Positions 34,816 through 47,511 of a stretch of DNA of 64,000 nt are shown piece by piece (position 1 is the first letter of the stretch; the number at the start of each line of letters is the position of its first letter). Source of the DNA: Siphonodentalium dalli (Eukaryota > Mollusca > Scaphopoda > Gadilida > Siphonodentaliidae); NCBI GenBank assembly GCA_032622095.1, contig CP136068.1:112667546-112731545 (forward strand). The letters are read 5' to 3'. Position numbers and translations under genes: made by a program. The notes beneath the pieces are model-generated. The model had not been told where the DNA came from. It was given only the letters and a program-made list of their open reading frames with translations, and did no database searches.

Positions 34816-35825
34816 TTTTTTCTGTTTACGGTGATTGGAACAAATATGAATATTTTCGACAACTAAGGCCTCACGTGCCTTTAATACAATTGTGGGTTTG
34901 GTATTAGATTCGAGTCGACAAAAATCCGGCGTTTGGAACGGGCTTAGAAACAGATTTCTCCTCCTTTGCAATATACATATAAACACATTAGTTGCCAGTC
35001 AGATTAAGGCTCACACAAATCGAAGTTTATTTTGCGAGTTTCTTTTTTATTTGACTGATGGGTGTCTAATGTTATGCAATTGTTTGTCGAGGTACCCAGT
35101 TTAATTTAATCACACGAGGAGATAAGATTAGCCAGCCAATGCGGTAGGTGTCGGCGTATATGATGGGTACAATGCAGTAAGACAGCATTGCTGTTGAGTA
35201 TTGTGAGAGCCCTACATTAATGAGCTTTGATTAAAATCTCTGACCTGCGTGGGCACGTGTGTAGACCGATACACTATATCCAATAATAAAAACAGGAGTT
35301 ATCGGTCATCGGTTATCGGTCGGAAACCTGTTAACGGACGGGTGCCCACACATTTGGTCCTCAAGTGGTCTTTCTGTTGTTGTTTGTGACAGGTTTGACC
35401 ACTTAAGACTACCTCTTAACTCATAAATTGTACGTAATAACGGACATTAGGTGGTAGTTTGACATTAGGTCGTCGATCATGTCAAACTTTCATAAGTCTT
35501 ATCCTCCTCCAATGAATCTGGACAGACTGATTAAATAATACCTTTTTATCAAAATGGCGTACACAAATTACCATACCGGTTTCTTAATCAATGAGTCCCA
35601 TACATGAGTCATCAGTGTTCAAATGAACCTGACGTCATCAAAACGGACAATACAGTTTAACGATGGAAAACAGCCTTTCAACTGTTCACTCATCTGAATG
35701 TCCTCATAATGGTGAACATCCAGACCAAATTCCATCGACAGCCGACAACCTACAGATAGTTGGGATATCTGCTCGATCGGGCGGACGGACGGGCGTCAAA
35801 ATTCTTGTGAGGTGCATTCTATATT
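34816..35825. other. No recognisable feature
   Basis: Contains a repeated GTTATCGGTC stretch near 35300 and TGACGTCA at 35630-35637. No gene recognised. Confidence 0.45.
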
Positions 35826-36322
35826 CACCCCGGTCAAGTGGTCCTGCTAATATGCTGGTGGTCCTGCTGAATTGCTATGATGCGGGTATGGCAAACTGAT
35901 GCAGTTATGAAAAAGTACTGTTATTATTTATAAAGTTGTCATTTTCGCTGTGTTTGGCTAATCCGAGCGATTTGAGAAAAAAAAAAAATGTGTGTATGAA
36001 ACATTTAAGAACATATATATATGTGAAAAATTAATTAATTCCTGCGCTGGTATTTCTAAAACGACCGGAATAACCATCTTGATTATAGTCGATTTTCAAC
36101 AACGAATACAATCATTATTAACAATATTTCGCAATAAATATGTGTTTTAATGTTTGATACGCATAAAGGATTTTCCTGGATATATTCAGATTCAGATCTA
36201 GAACACCTCGAAAAAGATAAATAAAAAAATATATAACAGTACTGTTTGTTAACATCATCATAGCAACTCAGCATGACCCAACCGCATCATAGCACATTAG
36301 CATGCCACTTGGCCAGGGGTGG
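35826..36322 (+). mobile_element. TIR element, CAAGTGGTCCTGC family, copy 2
   Basis: Left end CACCCCGGTCAAGTGGTCCT. The right end read inverted is CCACCCCTGGCCAAGTGGCA. GCTATGATG words follow on both sides. Interior matches 25690-26075 in opposite orientation (GGCTAATCCGAGCGATTTGA). Non-coding. Confidence 0.7.
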
Positions 36323-36427
36323 TATTGTTCTCCGTCATATAGTCTACTTGTGCACGGGTGCAACTCACAAGTCGAATACGAGGGTAGTGTTTTTTTAAAG
36401 AGCGGCTCCAAACCTCCCTCAAGTTAA

Positions 36428-36640
36428 GGTACTCAATCCGATCAGACGCTCCTAAATTACTATTTCTTTGGCTTCGGAGGTAAACAATATTTGATTGAAG
36501 TCGAGGAACGCACCCATCAAAGCTCAGAGTGATCAGATATCGATTTTTGAATTTTGTTGATTCTCGAGATGTGTAATATGCGGCCCGAAGATGGATAACT
36601 CTAAAAAATCAAGTGGTAATACCGTCAAATTTCGTGATAC
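36428..36640 (+). mobile_element. Partial TTAA MITE (relative of 7264-7652)
   Basis: Begins TTAA + GGTACTCAATCCGATCAGAC and continues with AAATTACTATTTCTTTGGCT, GAAGTCGAGGAACGCACC and CGAAGATGGATAACTCTAAA, all shared with the element at 7264-7652. The second terminal repeat is missing. Confidence 0.75.
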
Positions 36641-38868
36641 TTTAGTGATAATACGGCCATATTTTGTTGAACAAATTGTTGATAAATAGCAAGTTTTGGG
36701 AAATTTGATACCATAGTTTACAGTGGTTAGCATTATTTTGTTGCAATAAATCGATTCTGATAACTAAAACGTATTTTGAAGAAATGTTGTTGTTGTTGTA
36801 CCTGGATTGTATGGAGACCGTCTGACATCATAAGTACATCCTCACACGAGCAGATGGATGGACTGATGGAGAATCGGACGCATGCAATCCAATGTACCCA
36901 CCATTTCCTTCGGCCGCATGAGCGAAAAATTATCGTTGAATGCTAACGAAGAAAGACAACTCTATATACACAAGACAAACGAGAATTCATAAGTAGTTGT
37001 TCCCCTTGGTGTGCTACAAACTGAGATAGAATTTACCTTATGCACTTAAAATTATAATACCGTTTACACACGAATGTCCATTTCCCTGGACATTAACAAC
37101 ACCAGGCAGATGCCCGAAGCATAAATAGACAATCTGTCACATTTTCGCGCTGTATTCAAAATTACAGACCGGTTGTTCGTGAAACCTATTTTAGATTCAT
37201 GGTTATTAATTTTAATAAAAAAAAAAAAAAATCTCACGCTTGAAATGAGAAGCGTCACCCGAACGACGTTGCCTTATTTTTTATATTGAATTTTCTATAT
37301 TTTATATAGTTTAAAAACTTAGGGGGACAGAATCTTTATTTTGTTAATATTTCAAGATCAAAATGACATTTGGTATATATCGTTCTAGTTTATACTATCA
37401 CATTTAGTTTTCAGCGGCTTTCGATGTAATAGTACAAAGCGAACTCTCGAACTCTGTTAGGGGAAAAATTGGAATTCCGCCATCCAAGATACCCATCGGA
37501 AGTGGAAAATATGACGTTTTTTCACGAATATCTTCCAGATCAGTTTCTGCTGTTTGGAACTGGTCGAGAATTGTGACTTTTGTTTTGTATTTTTTATGTT
37601 ATAGGATCATTGAAGCAGAGAAATGTGTCACAGCGTACCCTGCAATCGCTTACAAGTTGTGGTTGATGTATAAAATAAATTGGCCATTCTGCCTTCTATA
37701 CATCGAATACAAACATGTCTGGTGCAACTTGGTTAATTGTTACTATTGTCAACACTGACATTACCAGAAATATTGATTTTTCTCTCACAAACTATCGAAT
37801 ATTAAATATCAGCGAAGTCACTTTTCAGGTTTGCTAGCGTATTCGTCGAGAAATCTAAATTCTAAACATTGATGTCGAACGCAGTTTTCCGTGATTCGTG
37901 TCACCTTCGCGTGGGTGGGTTAATGGTCTCTAGATGTCCATAAATCACAGTTTCGCTCCAATTAATACATTTTTGCTGTGCAATAGATGATAAACTTCAT
38001 TTTAATACCAAGTTTGCTTTTGGGCATAACGTTATCGCTGTAAAATGCATTTCTACAGCTATTCCACGGCCTTGATTTCGACAATTTTATGTTAGGTCAG
38101 TTGTCGACCGAATAATGCAACTTCAGTGGCGGGGTTAATATGTGTGGCTGGGGCGAATATCGGCCTTTCGTTCGACACCAAAATGAGCCTTCTACGTGCT
38201 GTATTCCTCGAGATATCGGCCGTTCCACGCAATTTGAAATTATGTTCCACAGATTGTCATCCTATTACATATTCCATCCCATCCCACAGATTGTCATGTC
38301 CCACATGGCCACAGCGACCTCTAGCGTTAGTTCGAGAATTGGTTATTAGTTTTTACGTTGTTCATTGGTTTGAAAAATTGGATCATTAGTTGTTGGTTTC
38401 GCTGTTAGATATTGATTCAAATACGAAACCTATTGAATGACACTAAGGTCCATTAGTTTGATAACGATAATCATTGATCGTGGGAAATCGTCCATTGGTT
38501 TGAAATATGTCTATTGATTCAGAAAATTACTAATTGTTTGTTATTATATATTAGTTGAAGAATGAATACTATTAAATTAAAATAGAACATTAATTTTGCA
38601 TCGGTCAACATTGGTAATGAATCTCTATCTATTAAAACGGAATTTTCTCTTATCGAATCCAAGAACGACTATTGGTTTGCCGCCGACAATGCACACTTGA
38701 AGATTTTATGGCGGGAACCCAATTTTTATCCGCATTTAGAAGCTTTCTGGTTTGGTGAATGAAAAACCTTCAGTAATAAGCCGTAGTTTTTTGTAATAAT
38801 TTGAAGGATTAGTTCTTTTTACGGAATTCTGAGGCGGTGCTTTGATGTAATCAATATATTTTATATTA
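36641..38868. other. No recognisable feature
   Basis: Includes an A run near 37215 and a short internal duplication of CCACAGATTGTCAT near 38245 and 38283. No coding evidence. Confidence 0.45.
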
Positions 38869-38894
38869 TCTATACTATATATTTTGAGACTTGG

Positions 38895-38899
<5 letters not shown>

Positions 38900-38930
<31 letters not shown>
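38900..38930. repeat. (GT)n microsatellite
   Basis: About 15 GT dinucleotides directly after the Helitron 5' end. Shorter GT runs occupy the same place in other units. Confidence 0.95.
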
Positions 38931-38934
<4 letters not shown>

Positions 38935-39093
38935 ATAGAATCCAAAACGCGAGTACAGATTGAGATCAAATTTCGTATGTAAGTGTAAAATCCCACCGAC
39001 ACCGCCGTAGTCGTGTTTTCGAGAAGCTCTGAGCACCCTTTATCCACTCCCAAATCACCACAAAGGCACGGCGGGGGTTAATCGCGTTGATAG

Positions 39094-39134
39094 TTAAAGA
39101 GCGTTCCTATCGCATTGTAGTTGATAAAGAGCGT
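39094..39134 (+). promoter_or_regulatory. Paired TAAAGAGCG words (representative copy)
   Basis: TTAAAGAGCGTT at 39094 and TAAAGAGCGT at 39124-39134, about 30 bp apart. Equivalent pairs occur in units 4 (twice), 8, 9 and 11, inverted in unit 6, and in the retrotransposon leader at 34607 and 34651. I do not recognise the motif. Conservation of pair and spacing suggests a functional or structural site. Confidence 0.35.
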
Positions 39135-39883
39135 AGGCCTATATATGCCTAATGTCATTCTTACGTCTGGGTCTCGGCGTGTGCGTGTAAGACTGTATGC
39201 AGACATGAGCGTGTTGTGTGACGACATTCCCAACACCTAGCAGGGACAAATATCTATTAGCCAACATCAAGGCGAGTTTTGCGACGTATTAATTCAAATG
39301 CTTTCGATCAAACAATATTATCTGTGGCACTCATATTTCGTCATCTGTACAAATCCACTGCAATCGACCTATTTTTAGAACGCAGCACATGTCGCGTTGC
39401 CGTTGGTGATGGGGTACACGGCGGGATTAATTTAAATATGTCATGTTGGTAACAATATCTAGCCGATAATTCCTCAGACATACAGACGAATGCGACCAGC
39501 AAATTTCAAAATTGGTCACTTGACCTCCCCATGAATATCTTCTGGGAAATGCCAGGGAACGTGTGCCCATTATCGGGCCATTGTGTGTGTCGCGGTCGCG
39601 AGGTAAATACACGTGGTTGTGAATTACGTCACGCCACGTGGGTCCAGGCGGAAGTTAACACGACCCTTCCAATGCCGCGTACGTTAGTCATACCGGAGTT
39701 ATAGCGAACCCGTGTCAATTAGAATAAAAAACATAAATTAAATTTAAAAAACATTTGTTTCTGACCAACCCTGCGAGCACGGATGGCGCGCTTTGTATAT
39801 ACCGAAATCATCCCAGATAATCACGAATATAGCATCGGATTTCTCCCCAGATATACCGTTATAAAGCTACTGGAATCTGCCAA

Positions 39884-40676
39884 TCTACTATATAATTTGA
39901 GACTATGTGTGTGTATATATGTGGGTACTTCATAGAATCGAAAACGCGTGTAGGAACGGGCATCCCCACGGCAATGTCGGCTTATAAGACATCTTCACTA
40001 CACATGACAGCCGATGGACAATTGGTCTCTATATATGTACCAAAATTACGCCGCGTTGGTGACTGGGAAATTCCAGGGAATGCCGATTGAGCTCAAACTT
40101 GCTACCTACGGGAAGTGTCATATATATGTGTGTGTTCTTTATAGACTCGAACCAATTGAGCTCAAACTTGCTAAATACGGGAAGTGTCATGGACGGGTTC
40201 ATTGAAAAAAAAAAAATCGGGTAAAATTGAAAAACAAAATTAAAAAGGCACAATTAACTCCTTGAAAAACCAAAAAAATCGGGTAAAATTTCGAAACAAA
40301 AAATTCAATTAAAAAATTAAAAAGGCACAATTAACTCATTGAAAAACAAAATAATTAACTCATTGAAAAAAAAAAAATCGGGTAAAATTGAAAAACAAAA
40401 TTAAAAAGGCACAATTAACTCCTTGAAAAACCAAAAAAATCGGGTAAAATTTCAAAACAAAAAATTCAATTAAAAAATTAAAAAGGCACAATTAACTCAT
40501 TGAAAAACAAAATAATTAACTCATTGAAAAACAAAAAATTAAATTAAAATTGTCATGTTTCTGACTATTGCCGAAATTTGCTGCAAATGCAGCACAAGTG
40601 TCTCGGAACCTGTTGCAATTGCTTTTTCGAACAAAGCCATGGGACGAATGCCGCCAGTGGCGGGCTAACCTGCTAG
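39884..40676 (+). mobile_element. Helitron-like unit 2
   Basis: 793 bp from TCTACTATATAATTTGAGAC (A before it) to GCCGCCAGTGGCGGGCTAAC-CTGCTAG. The terminal CGCC-AGT-GGCG hairpin followed about 10 bases later by CTAG is the classical Helitron 3' end. The interior includes an AT-rich stretch of two tandem ~170-bp blocks (GAAAAACAAAATTAAAAAGG, 40199-40545). Non-coding and non-autonomous. Confidence 0.85.
40199..40545 (+). repeat. A-rich ~170-bp tandem blocks within unit 2
   Basis: AATCGGGTAAAATT ... AAAAAGGCACAATTAACTC repeats twice. One such block is present in unit 3 at about 50215-50400. Confidence 0.85.
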
Positions 40677-40947
40677 TCTACTATATAATTTGAGACTATG
40701 TGTGTGTATATATGTGGGTACTTCATAGAATCGAAAACGCGTGTAGGAACGGGCATCCCCACGGCAATGTCGGCTTATAAGACATCTTTACTACACATGA
40801 CAGCCGATGGACAATTGGTCTCTATATATGTACCAAAATTACGCCGCGTTGGTGACTGGGAAATTCCAGGGAATGCCGATTGAGTTCAAACTTGCTACCT
40901 ACGGGAAGTGTCATATATATGTGTGTGTCCTTTATAGACTCGAACAA

Positions 40948-41336
40948 GTATACATGCGGCATACCGCCTTGGTGTTGACCTCAAATACAGGGACGTTGGT
41001 CGAAGCCACCGTTTGGGTGCACCCAGAAGTGATGGAACTCCTCGCCCTATTATAGCCAGGATGCCTAACTACAATGTCCGTGAGGCCATTTACAGCCAGC
41101 GTCGTTTAGCCCTTGATGCCTTCCCCGACTACCAGGACCCAGTGTATATCAACGAGGACCTGACTGCTAACCGAGCAGAACTCTATCGACAAGTGAGAAA
41201 TCTTAAAAAAGATTCTAAAATTCACTCCACATGGACACGCGATGGTGTGATCTTTGTAAAAGAAACGGAAGAAAGTACTTCCATTAGATTAGCCACAAGA
41301 TCCCAGGTTGCTGACTTTGTTGAGTCATTTGGCTGA
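40948..41336 (+). pseudogene. ORF1 C-terminal fragment
   Basis: Open from the truncation point to TGA at 41334-41336. It reads GVDLKYRDVGRSHRLGAPR, then GTPRPIIARM, YNVREAIYSQRR, VYINEDLTANRAELYRQVR, LKKDSKIHSTWTRDGVIFVK. This HRLG / RPIIA / NEDLT / WT-dG-IFVK series is typical of the C-terminal domain of ORF1 nucleic-acid-binding proteins in L1/L2/CR1-type elements. The N-terminal part (coiled coil and RRM) is missing. Confidence 0.8.
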
Positions 41337-43308
41337 ACCACACCCCCCCCCTCCCCGCTCCTCACAAACTAATTCCTAATACTGCGATTGAGGACAAGCC
41401 CTCTTTCACCTGTTTGCGACCAGTTTTTAAACAGTGTTGAATATTCATTTTCTAATCACACTTCCACTATATAATAAAATAAACAAACTACAATCCGCCC
41501 CTCCCCCAAGAATGACAGTAAAAGTCATGCACCTCTAATTTCATTCCAAATTCATATCAATTTGATCAATAACTCCATATTGGACCATTCCTGTTAAATA
41601 ATGCATTTTATCCAGGGGTTGAATAAACTAACACAAAAAGTCAAATCCTTACCTATACTCTCACACAGGCGTGTGAGATCAAAACATTGTTTATTTTTCC
41701 TTAAGAGGTCAAATCCTGATTTACCATAAATATTTATGCACTTATCAATGAATGTCGCGTTGGCCAGTCAAAATGAAGCGTCTGTGTTGTGGCTAGTAAT
41801 TATCCGAGCGGAAAATCACAACAAGTCAGTCAACCTTTTCTACAAACCAATGTTAATCCCAGCCAAGAAAAATCCAACAAAGTCCCGTGCGACCTGGAAC
41901 CTTACCATTGTACTGATAACCATGTAAAACTCGTACACTCTGGATGTGTGTCAACTCCCACAACTTGTCCACATAATGACCTAAATCTGATAATGAAATA
42001 CACGCATTTATCCATGATTACGCCTTCGTTTTCATAGCTGTAATTTTTTACTGACATTCACAATTCGGATCTCGAATCTACACTATACATAATGGCTTAC
42101 GATTTATGTCTGATGAAATTTTACTTGAACCCAAATCAATTCCTTGGTGTTCCAGCTTTCGTGTCCGTATGATGGATTGATAACTTGTTATCTGAATGGA
42201 GTTGAGATATGGTAAGCGGGCTTGTATCACTTTCTTAATAACCCCCCCCCCCCCCAGGTTTCATCATGGGTTTTGCATGGTTAACGGTTCGACATTAATT
42301 AATATCATATATGTAAATTTGTGAATGTATATTACATGTATAAGTGTATTTATATTTTTCAATTCCAATAATTGCTAATATGTTTCAATTCCAATAATTG
42401 CTAATATTTTTCTGAAAATATGCATTAGTGAGAACCTTATCGCATTATAAACTGCAAATATAGGCCCATCTACTGGGTGCATACAATACAAATTTAATTA
42501 ATTTTTTTTTTTATTTATTTATTTATTTTTTATTTTTTTATTTTTTTTTTCATACCCAGGATTTAAGAATTAAATGATAAACTTAAATTGATTTATATTA
42601 TTAAATTTAAATTTATTTTGTCCAATTTATTTAATATGTATATATTGTATATGCATATAACTATGTGTGCGTGTACATGCGTATGCATGTGTATACATGT
42701 ATGTACGTATATATACATATACTTGTATGTATATTTATCTTTCCTGCTTTTCTAATACCAGTGCTAATTTGGATGTTTTATTGTGGATTTATGGATGACA
42801 ATCACTCTTAGAATACGCGGATCCTAACTATAATTGTTTTGTTTTTTTATTATTATTTACGACATAATCTCTTCAGATGTAAGCTAAAGTCAAATCAGAA
42901 ACTTTACGACTGATCGCTAAGTTGAAATTACCAAACTCTGTTGCACATCTTCAAGATACTTAAACGTCACATTCTCTCCGGCCGACTCCCCAATTATTTT
43001 GTTTCTCTCTTCATGAAACAAAACTATGTTTATTATTATATGTATATACTTTTCCTTTGTTTGTTTTGCTCCTGCACAGAAGTGCATCCTCTTGATAACA
43101 TGATCACTGCCTCGCTAAAATGCATCGTCAATGAAACAACAACAATGAAATATATATTTACTGAACAGAAACAAATGAAAATTTTACATATCAAATACAA
43201 CAGTTCAAAATATAATCATATCTATTTTCACACTCGTCGAAGGGAGTCACAGTTTGTTATGACCCATTTGTCCTGTCTACTTATGCTCTTACTTACTAGT
43301 ATTTAATT
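41337..43308. other. Low-complexity spacer between ORF1 and ORF2
   Basis: About 2 kb with C runs at 41343 and 42242, T/A-rich sequence at 42500-42560 and TGTATA-type repeats at 42650-42730. It is unusually long for an ORF1-ORF2 gap, so it may hide a further decayed insertion. No recognisable gene; the 121-aa frame at 42941 has no domain. Confidence 0.5.
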
Positions 43309-44743
43309 ATGATCGACATTGAAGTATACAGGGCAAGGGTCGGCCTTTACTATGGCTGTGCTACCAGACATCCAAGAAGCAGATCATTTGATGCTTATTC
43401 AACAATATTCTGTCTATACTACATCATACTCAGACTTCATGGCATGACCATACCAATAGCTATTTCAATACTTGTATTCTTACAAATGTGCCTGTTCTAT
43501 AAAAAATTACCCAGGGTTCCTGTTCTTTGGACATCTGTTAGAAACGATAGTAAAGTATATGTTCCAGTTTACAAATACATTACCAACATTTCCAGTATAA
43601 AAAACATGCACGTTTATCTTGGTGTCTTAACACTAATTTTAATACTCTTAATGTTGTATATTAGTGGTGACGTAGAACGCCAACCGGGGCCTATGAACAA
43701 TAAATTATCGCTTGTTGTTTTTAACCCACAAAGTATCAGAAATAAGTTTGATACTATATCTGCAGAGTTACTTGATTATGATATTTGCATGTTTACGGAG
43801 ACATGGTTGAAACCCTCGGACCAGACTAGCGATTATCTTATGCAAGGTTTTAGTGAGCCAATTCGTCGCGACAGAATAGGGAGAACCGGTGGTGGAGTGG
43901 CCATATATATACGAGATTCGATCGCTTTTCGTATGCGTAACGACATCTATGATACTAATCTTGAATCAACCTGGATTGAATTAACCCTTCGTAACAAGCA
44001 TATTTTAGTTGGTTGTTTTTACCGCCCACCTGACGACCCAGTTTCTATATGGGATAAAATTGAGTCTTTGATCGATAAAGCTAGGGACACCGGATATGAA
44101 TTAATAGTTGCTGGAGATTTTAATGAAGACCAAGTGTTATTCCCAAGAGGAAAGGTTCACCAAATATGCAATGCATGTGGCCTAAAATTAATAAAAACTT
44201 CGCCAACTCATTTTTCGTCAAACTCCAATTCGACAATAGATCTATTTCTCGTCAGCAATTTAAACAATACGTCCGACTACGAAGTACTGGATCCATTTCA
44301 TGCTGAAATGAAAAAATATCACTGTCCTGTTACTATTACTCTGAACTATGCAAAAAGCGAACTGAATGCCTCAGTGAAACGAAAAATATGGAATTTTAAC
44401 GCTGCTGACTACAATGGGATGAATAATGAATTAAATGAATGGGACTTTCGAAGTGATCTAGGAACTAACAATCAAAATATTGATACTCATGTGAATCTTC
44501 TAACACATAAGATAGAAGAACTTGCTCTAGCCTACATACCTCATAAAAATGCATTAATTCGCAAAAGCTGCCCAGCATGGCTGACGTGCGAAATCCGACG
44601 ACTGATCCGACAAAGACGCCGATTACATAAAATGGCTAAAAAATCCAACTCTGAGCAAAACTGGTCTAATTATCGAAAAAAACGTAATGAAGTTATTGCT
44701 ACAATACGCAAATCAAAAAAACAATATTTAACAAAAACTGAAG
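43309..44743 (+). pseudogene. Retrotransposon ORF2 part 1: 2A-like motif and endonuclease
   Basis: About 478 residues of ORF2 up to the point where the DNA transposon interrupts it; the frame runs on by chance to 45012. A hydrophobic run (VLTLILILLMLYIS) and a 2A-like GDVERQPGP precede the APE endonuclease: VVFNPQSIRNKF, FTETWLK with the catalytic Glu, TGGGVAIYIRD, VAGDFNED, STIDLFLVSN. The SDH-type block reads KYHCPV, so the usual Asp is replaced by Tyr. It continues through a basic linker to the break after KTE. The start at 43309 is the first Met after a stop. Confidence 0.85.
43669..43692 (+). other. 2A-like motif with Gln in place of Asn (DVERQPGP)
   Basis: Residues 121-128 of the frame, in the same position as the NPGP motif of the other element: after a hydrophobic segment, before the endonuclease. 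The Asn of NPGP is Gln here. Asn is known to be important for ribosome skipping, so this motif may be weak or dead. Confidence 0.7.
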
Positions 44744-47511
44744 GGGTGCTATTCACCAAGCGAGACTATTTTATAAACCATGTAGTTTATATGGTAGCGG
44801 CTGAACGCAAAGGTATCTTCGCTTTAGCGCAAACGACACACGTTGTCGATGGTGTGATTGATCCAATCTATCAGATTTGTCACTTGTCAATTGACGCCGT
44901 CTTACGACTAATTCATGAACACTCACCGGCCACAATCGGCATGTATAGCGGTATAATTTTTGGGTACAATTGTGTGGAGACTCATGCTTGCGTTTATATA
45001 TCTGCAGAATGAGTTTCAATGATATTAATGAGGTTTTTTAATTAGCACAGTGTGAAAATGAAGAGCCAAGAAGATAACGTCTCAGAAGAATTTTGTTTGT
45101 GTTTTGGTTCTGTTTGGATATTTCCTTGCCATTTCCAAAGAATTTTTTTTTCCATCCATCATTTTTCCGGCGCTGGTGAATGGTGTCGGTTTCTTTGTTC
45201 TTTAATATTTTGATTCTTCTCTCCACAATGCCCAAAAACGTTTTACGGTCGTCGGCAGTTGGGGGGGGGGGGGGGTTCTGGAAAACAATTGCACATATAG
45301 GGCCCAAAAAGTTTTTTTCGGACCCCGAGGGACCCACCACCCATTTATGCAAATTTTTTCCTCCAAATGTTAGGGACCCATGTGCACCCCCTTTCTTTCT
45401 CATGTTTTTATCCAAATTTCAAGAGTTTGTTTTTAGCCATTCTTCAATAACTGTGTTAACTGCCTTGCAATCCCATTACACTGTCCTTTGTTGGTGCAAA
45501 CTGTGTAAAATTAAGACTCAAGCAATAACATGCTTAATCGGTAAAGCCCAGGTCAGAAAAACGAAAAATAAACTGTATTACCGCATTATAGCCTTAATAT
45601 ATCGAGCGTGTTTGATGTAAACATATTGTATTCCAATCAAAAAATAACATGTTTAGACATTTGACAAATAGTTTACAGTAAAACAGAATAATACATATAA
45701 TCGGATGATTGGAAAGGGGATTAAACAACAAGCCCAAGGGCTTTTATTAAGTTTGCTCCCCTTTTGTTTCGCGCCCACTCTTCATTAAGTGTACAGGGGG
45801 GTCGGACGGGAAGAAGCGTGTTTAGTCTGACAGAGAACACTGGCCAGTGTAAAAAGTGGTAAACAGGTCAGGGATTCTACAATTATTTGTGCATGATCAA
45901 AGAACTCTTTAGTCTTATCCACCGGGGTGGGTGAGGAGGAGAATTGTTTTGGTTAGGTATACACATAGATATATGGTTATTATACCCCCGATATTAGTCG
46001 GCGGGTATATAGTTGACGTCTCGAGCCGTCCATGCGTCCGTCCATACAGACATTTTGCGTTATAACTCAAGAGTCGGTTGTCATATTTTGATGCTCTATG
46101 ACATGTGACGGACCAGAAATGGGGAACGAATATGCATAATATCACGGATTGTGAGCACCAATGCCTACCAGAGTTATCCATGGGCCCTGTTTATGAAATT
46201 CAGTCCGTACAAAGTTTTTGCAATATAAGTTGAAGTGTCGGTTGTCGAATTTTGAAGTGGTTTGGTATGGTGATAGACCTGAATGATAGGGGAAGGATGT
46301 ATGCAGATATTACTGCATATCACAGGTTTTGCCTGTCGATGCATATCAGAGCTACCAACCTGGTTCCATCCGTAAACACATTTTGCATTATTATAACTAA
46401 ACCATTTCTATGTATATTTGTGCATTAGAGTCTGCAGTATAGTCTCAGTCAGATTTTATTCTTGATTTTAGTTTGAACTTTGAAGAATGTCATTTCTCAA
46501 AGCATCTGAATGCATCACATTATTTCAGTTCATCTATTTATAAGCGATAACAGTGTACAATTAGTATAGTTTAGTCTTGTTGAGCAGTATTTAAGCTTCA
46601 ATATGAAGTTCGTAAATTCAAGGAGAATAGCGTCGCCTTCGGTTGGGATTGTCTGAACAATAAACAGTAACGGTCATTCATCATAAGCAATTCAGTTTTA
46701 TTTGGATAAGTGTTGCAAATTAACATTACTTGCAACCATTAAAGATGAGAAATAACCAGAAGGAATGAATTTGATTGCATGCCAGAACAAGACAGTATTT
46801 CAGACATTAGAAATTTATGAGATACCCTTTTCAATGTCATGTTATGCAACAATCGGGTTAATGATATCTAGTCATCATTGAGTATTCACCATGTAGTATT
46901 TGTGATACAGTTTGTTTTTATTTTATTACTTTTATTCGGGTAATACAACTGGGTAATATATTAATTTGCTTTACTAAATTACGGTTTTCCACTGTGAAGT
47001 TGGACGGGATCCTGTGAAATCCAGAAGGTTGCTAAATCTGAGGCTATATAGTCACTATAGCTGGCTATATAGCCATATTTCAACAAACATGATACTAACA
47101 TGCTTACAAACAACATTACATGGTCAGTACTTGTAAATTGTTTGAAAAAAAAACCCATTTTGGAAAAACATTTACAAGCACGATTGTTTCGGCCTCTGGA
47201 CCACCCACCCACCCCGGCCCTATATACGGAATTTTTTTTGTAGACCCCCTATGTCGTTGGTGGTATATTTTGCCCCACTAATTTTCCTCGATTGCTCATT
47301 GTTGAAATGAACCAAACGTGTACTGTTACACGCAGCATGTTTATGTGACCGATGGTCAATCTATGATTGACGCCAATCACCTTGATTGGATAATCCTATA
47401 CCGCGCGGCGATGTCTTCCCATCGATATGTCCACCGACAGCTTCGCATTGAGCGTCGCCTCGTAAAACTACCTGGACTATATTATAAACCCAGCCGGTGA
47501 ATAGCACCCAG
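44744..47511. mobile_element. 2.77-kb TIR DNA transposon interrupting ORF2
   Basis: GGGTGCTATTCACC at 44744-44757 is repeated inverted at 47496-47509. Weaker inverted similarity continues inward through TTTATAA, GTAGTTT and ATCCAATC blocks for over 100 bp. GAAG lies on both sides (44740-44743 and 47512-47515). Counting one GAAG as target duplication puts the two ORF2 halves in one frame. No transposase was found, so it is non-autonomous. The 4-bp target and GGG terminus do not let me name a superfamily. The interior holds a 13-14-base G run near 45261 and a repeat-like block (CGGCGGGTATATAGTTGACG) near 46000. Confidence 0.85.

Larger units (their letters stand above)
38869..39883 (+). mobile_element. 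Helitron-like unit 1 (3' end missing)
   Basis: Starts TCTATACTATATATTTTGAG preceded by A, as Helitrons insert between A and T. Carries (GT)n at 38900-38930, CTTCATAGAATCCAAAACGC, and the paired TAAAGAGCG words at 39094 and 39124. No CTAG terminus: it runs directly into unit 2 at 39884. Its last 120 bp match unit 9 near 59330-59455. Confidence 0.75.

Noticed and set aside
45180-45620. 146-aa ORF inside the TIR transposon as its transposase
   Set aside because: It contains a G-run-encoded glycine string and no recognisable DDE/D or zinc-finger pattern. It is probably random.
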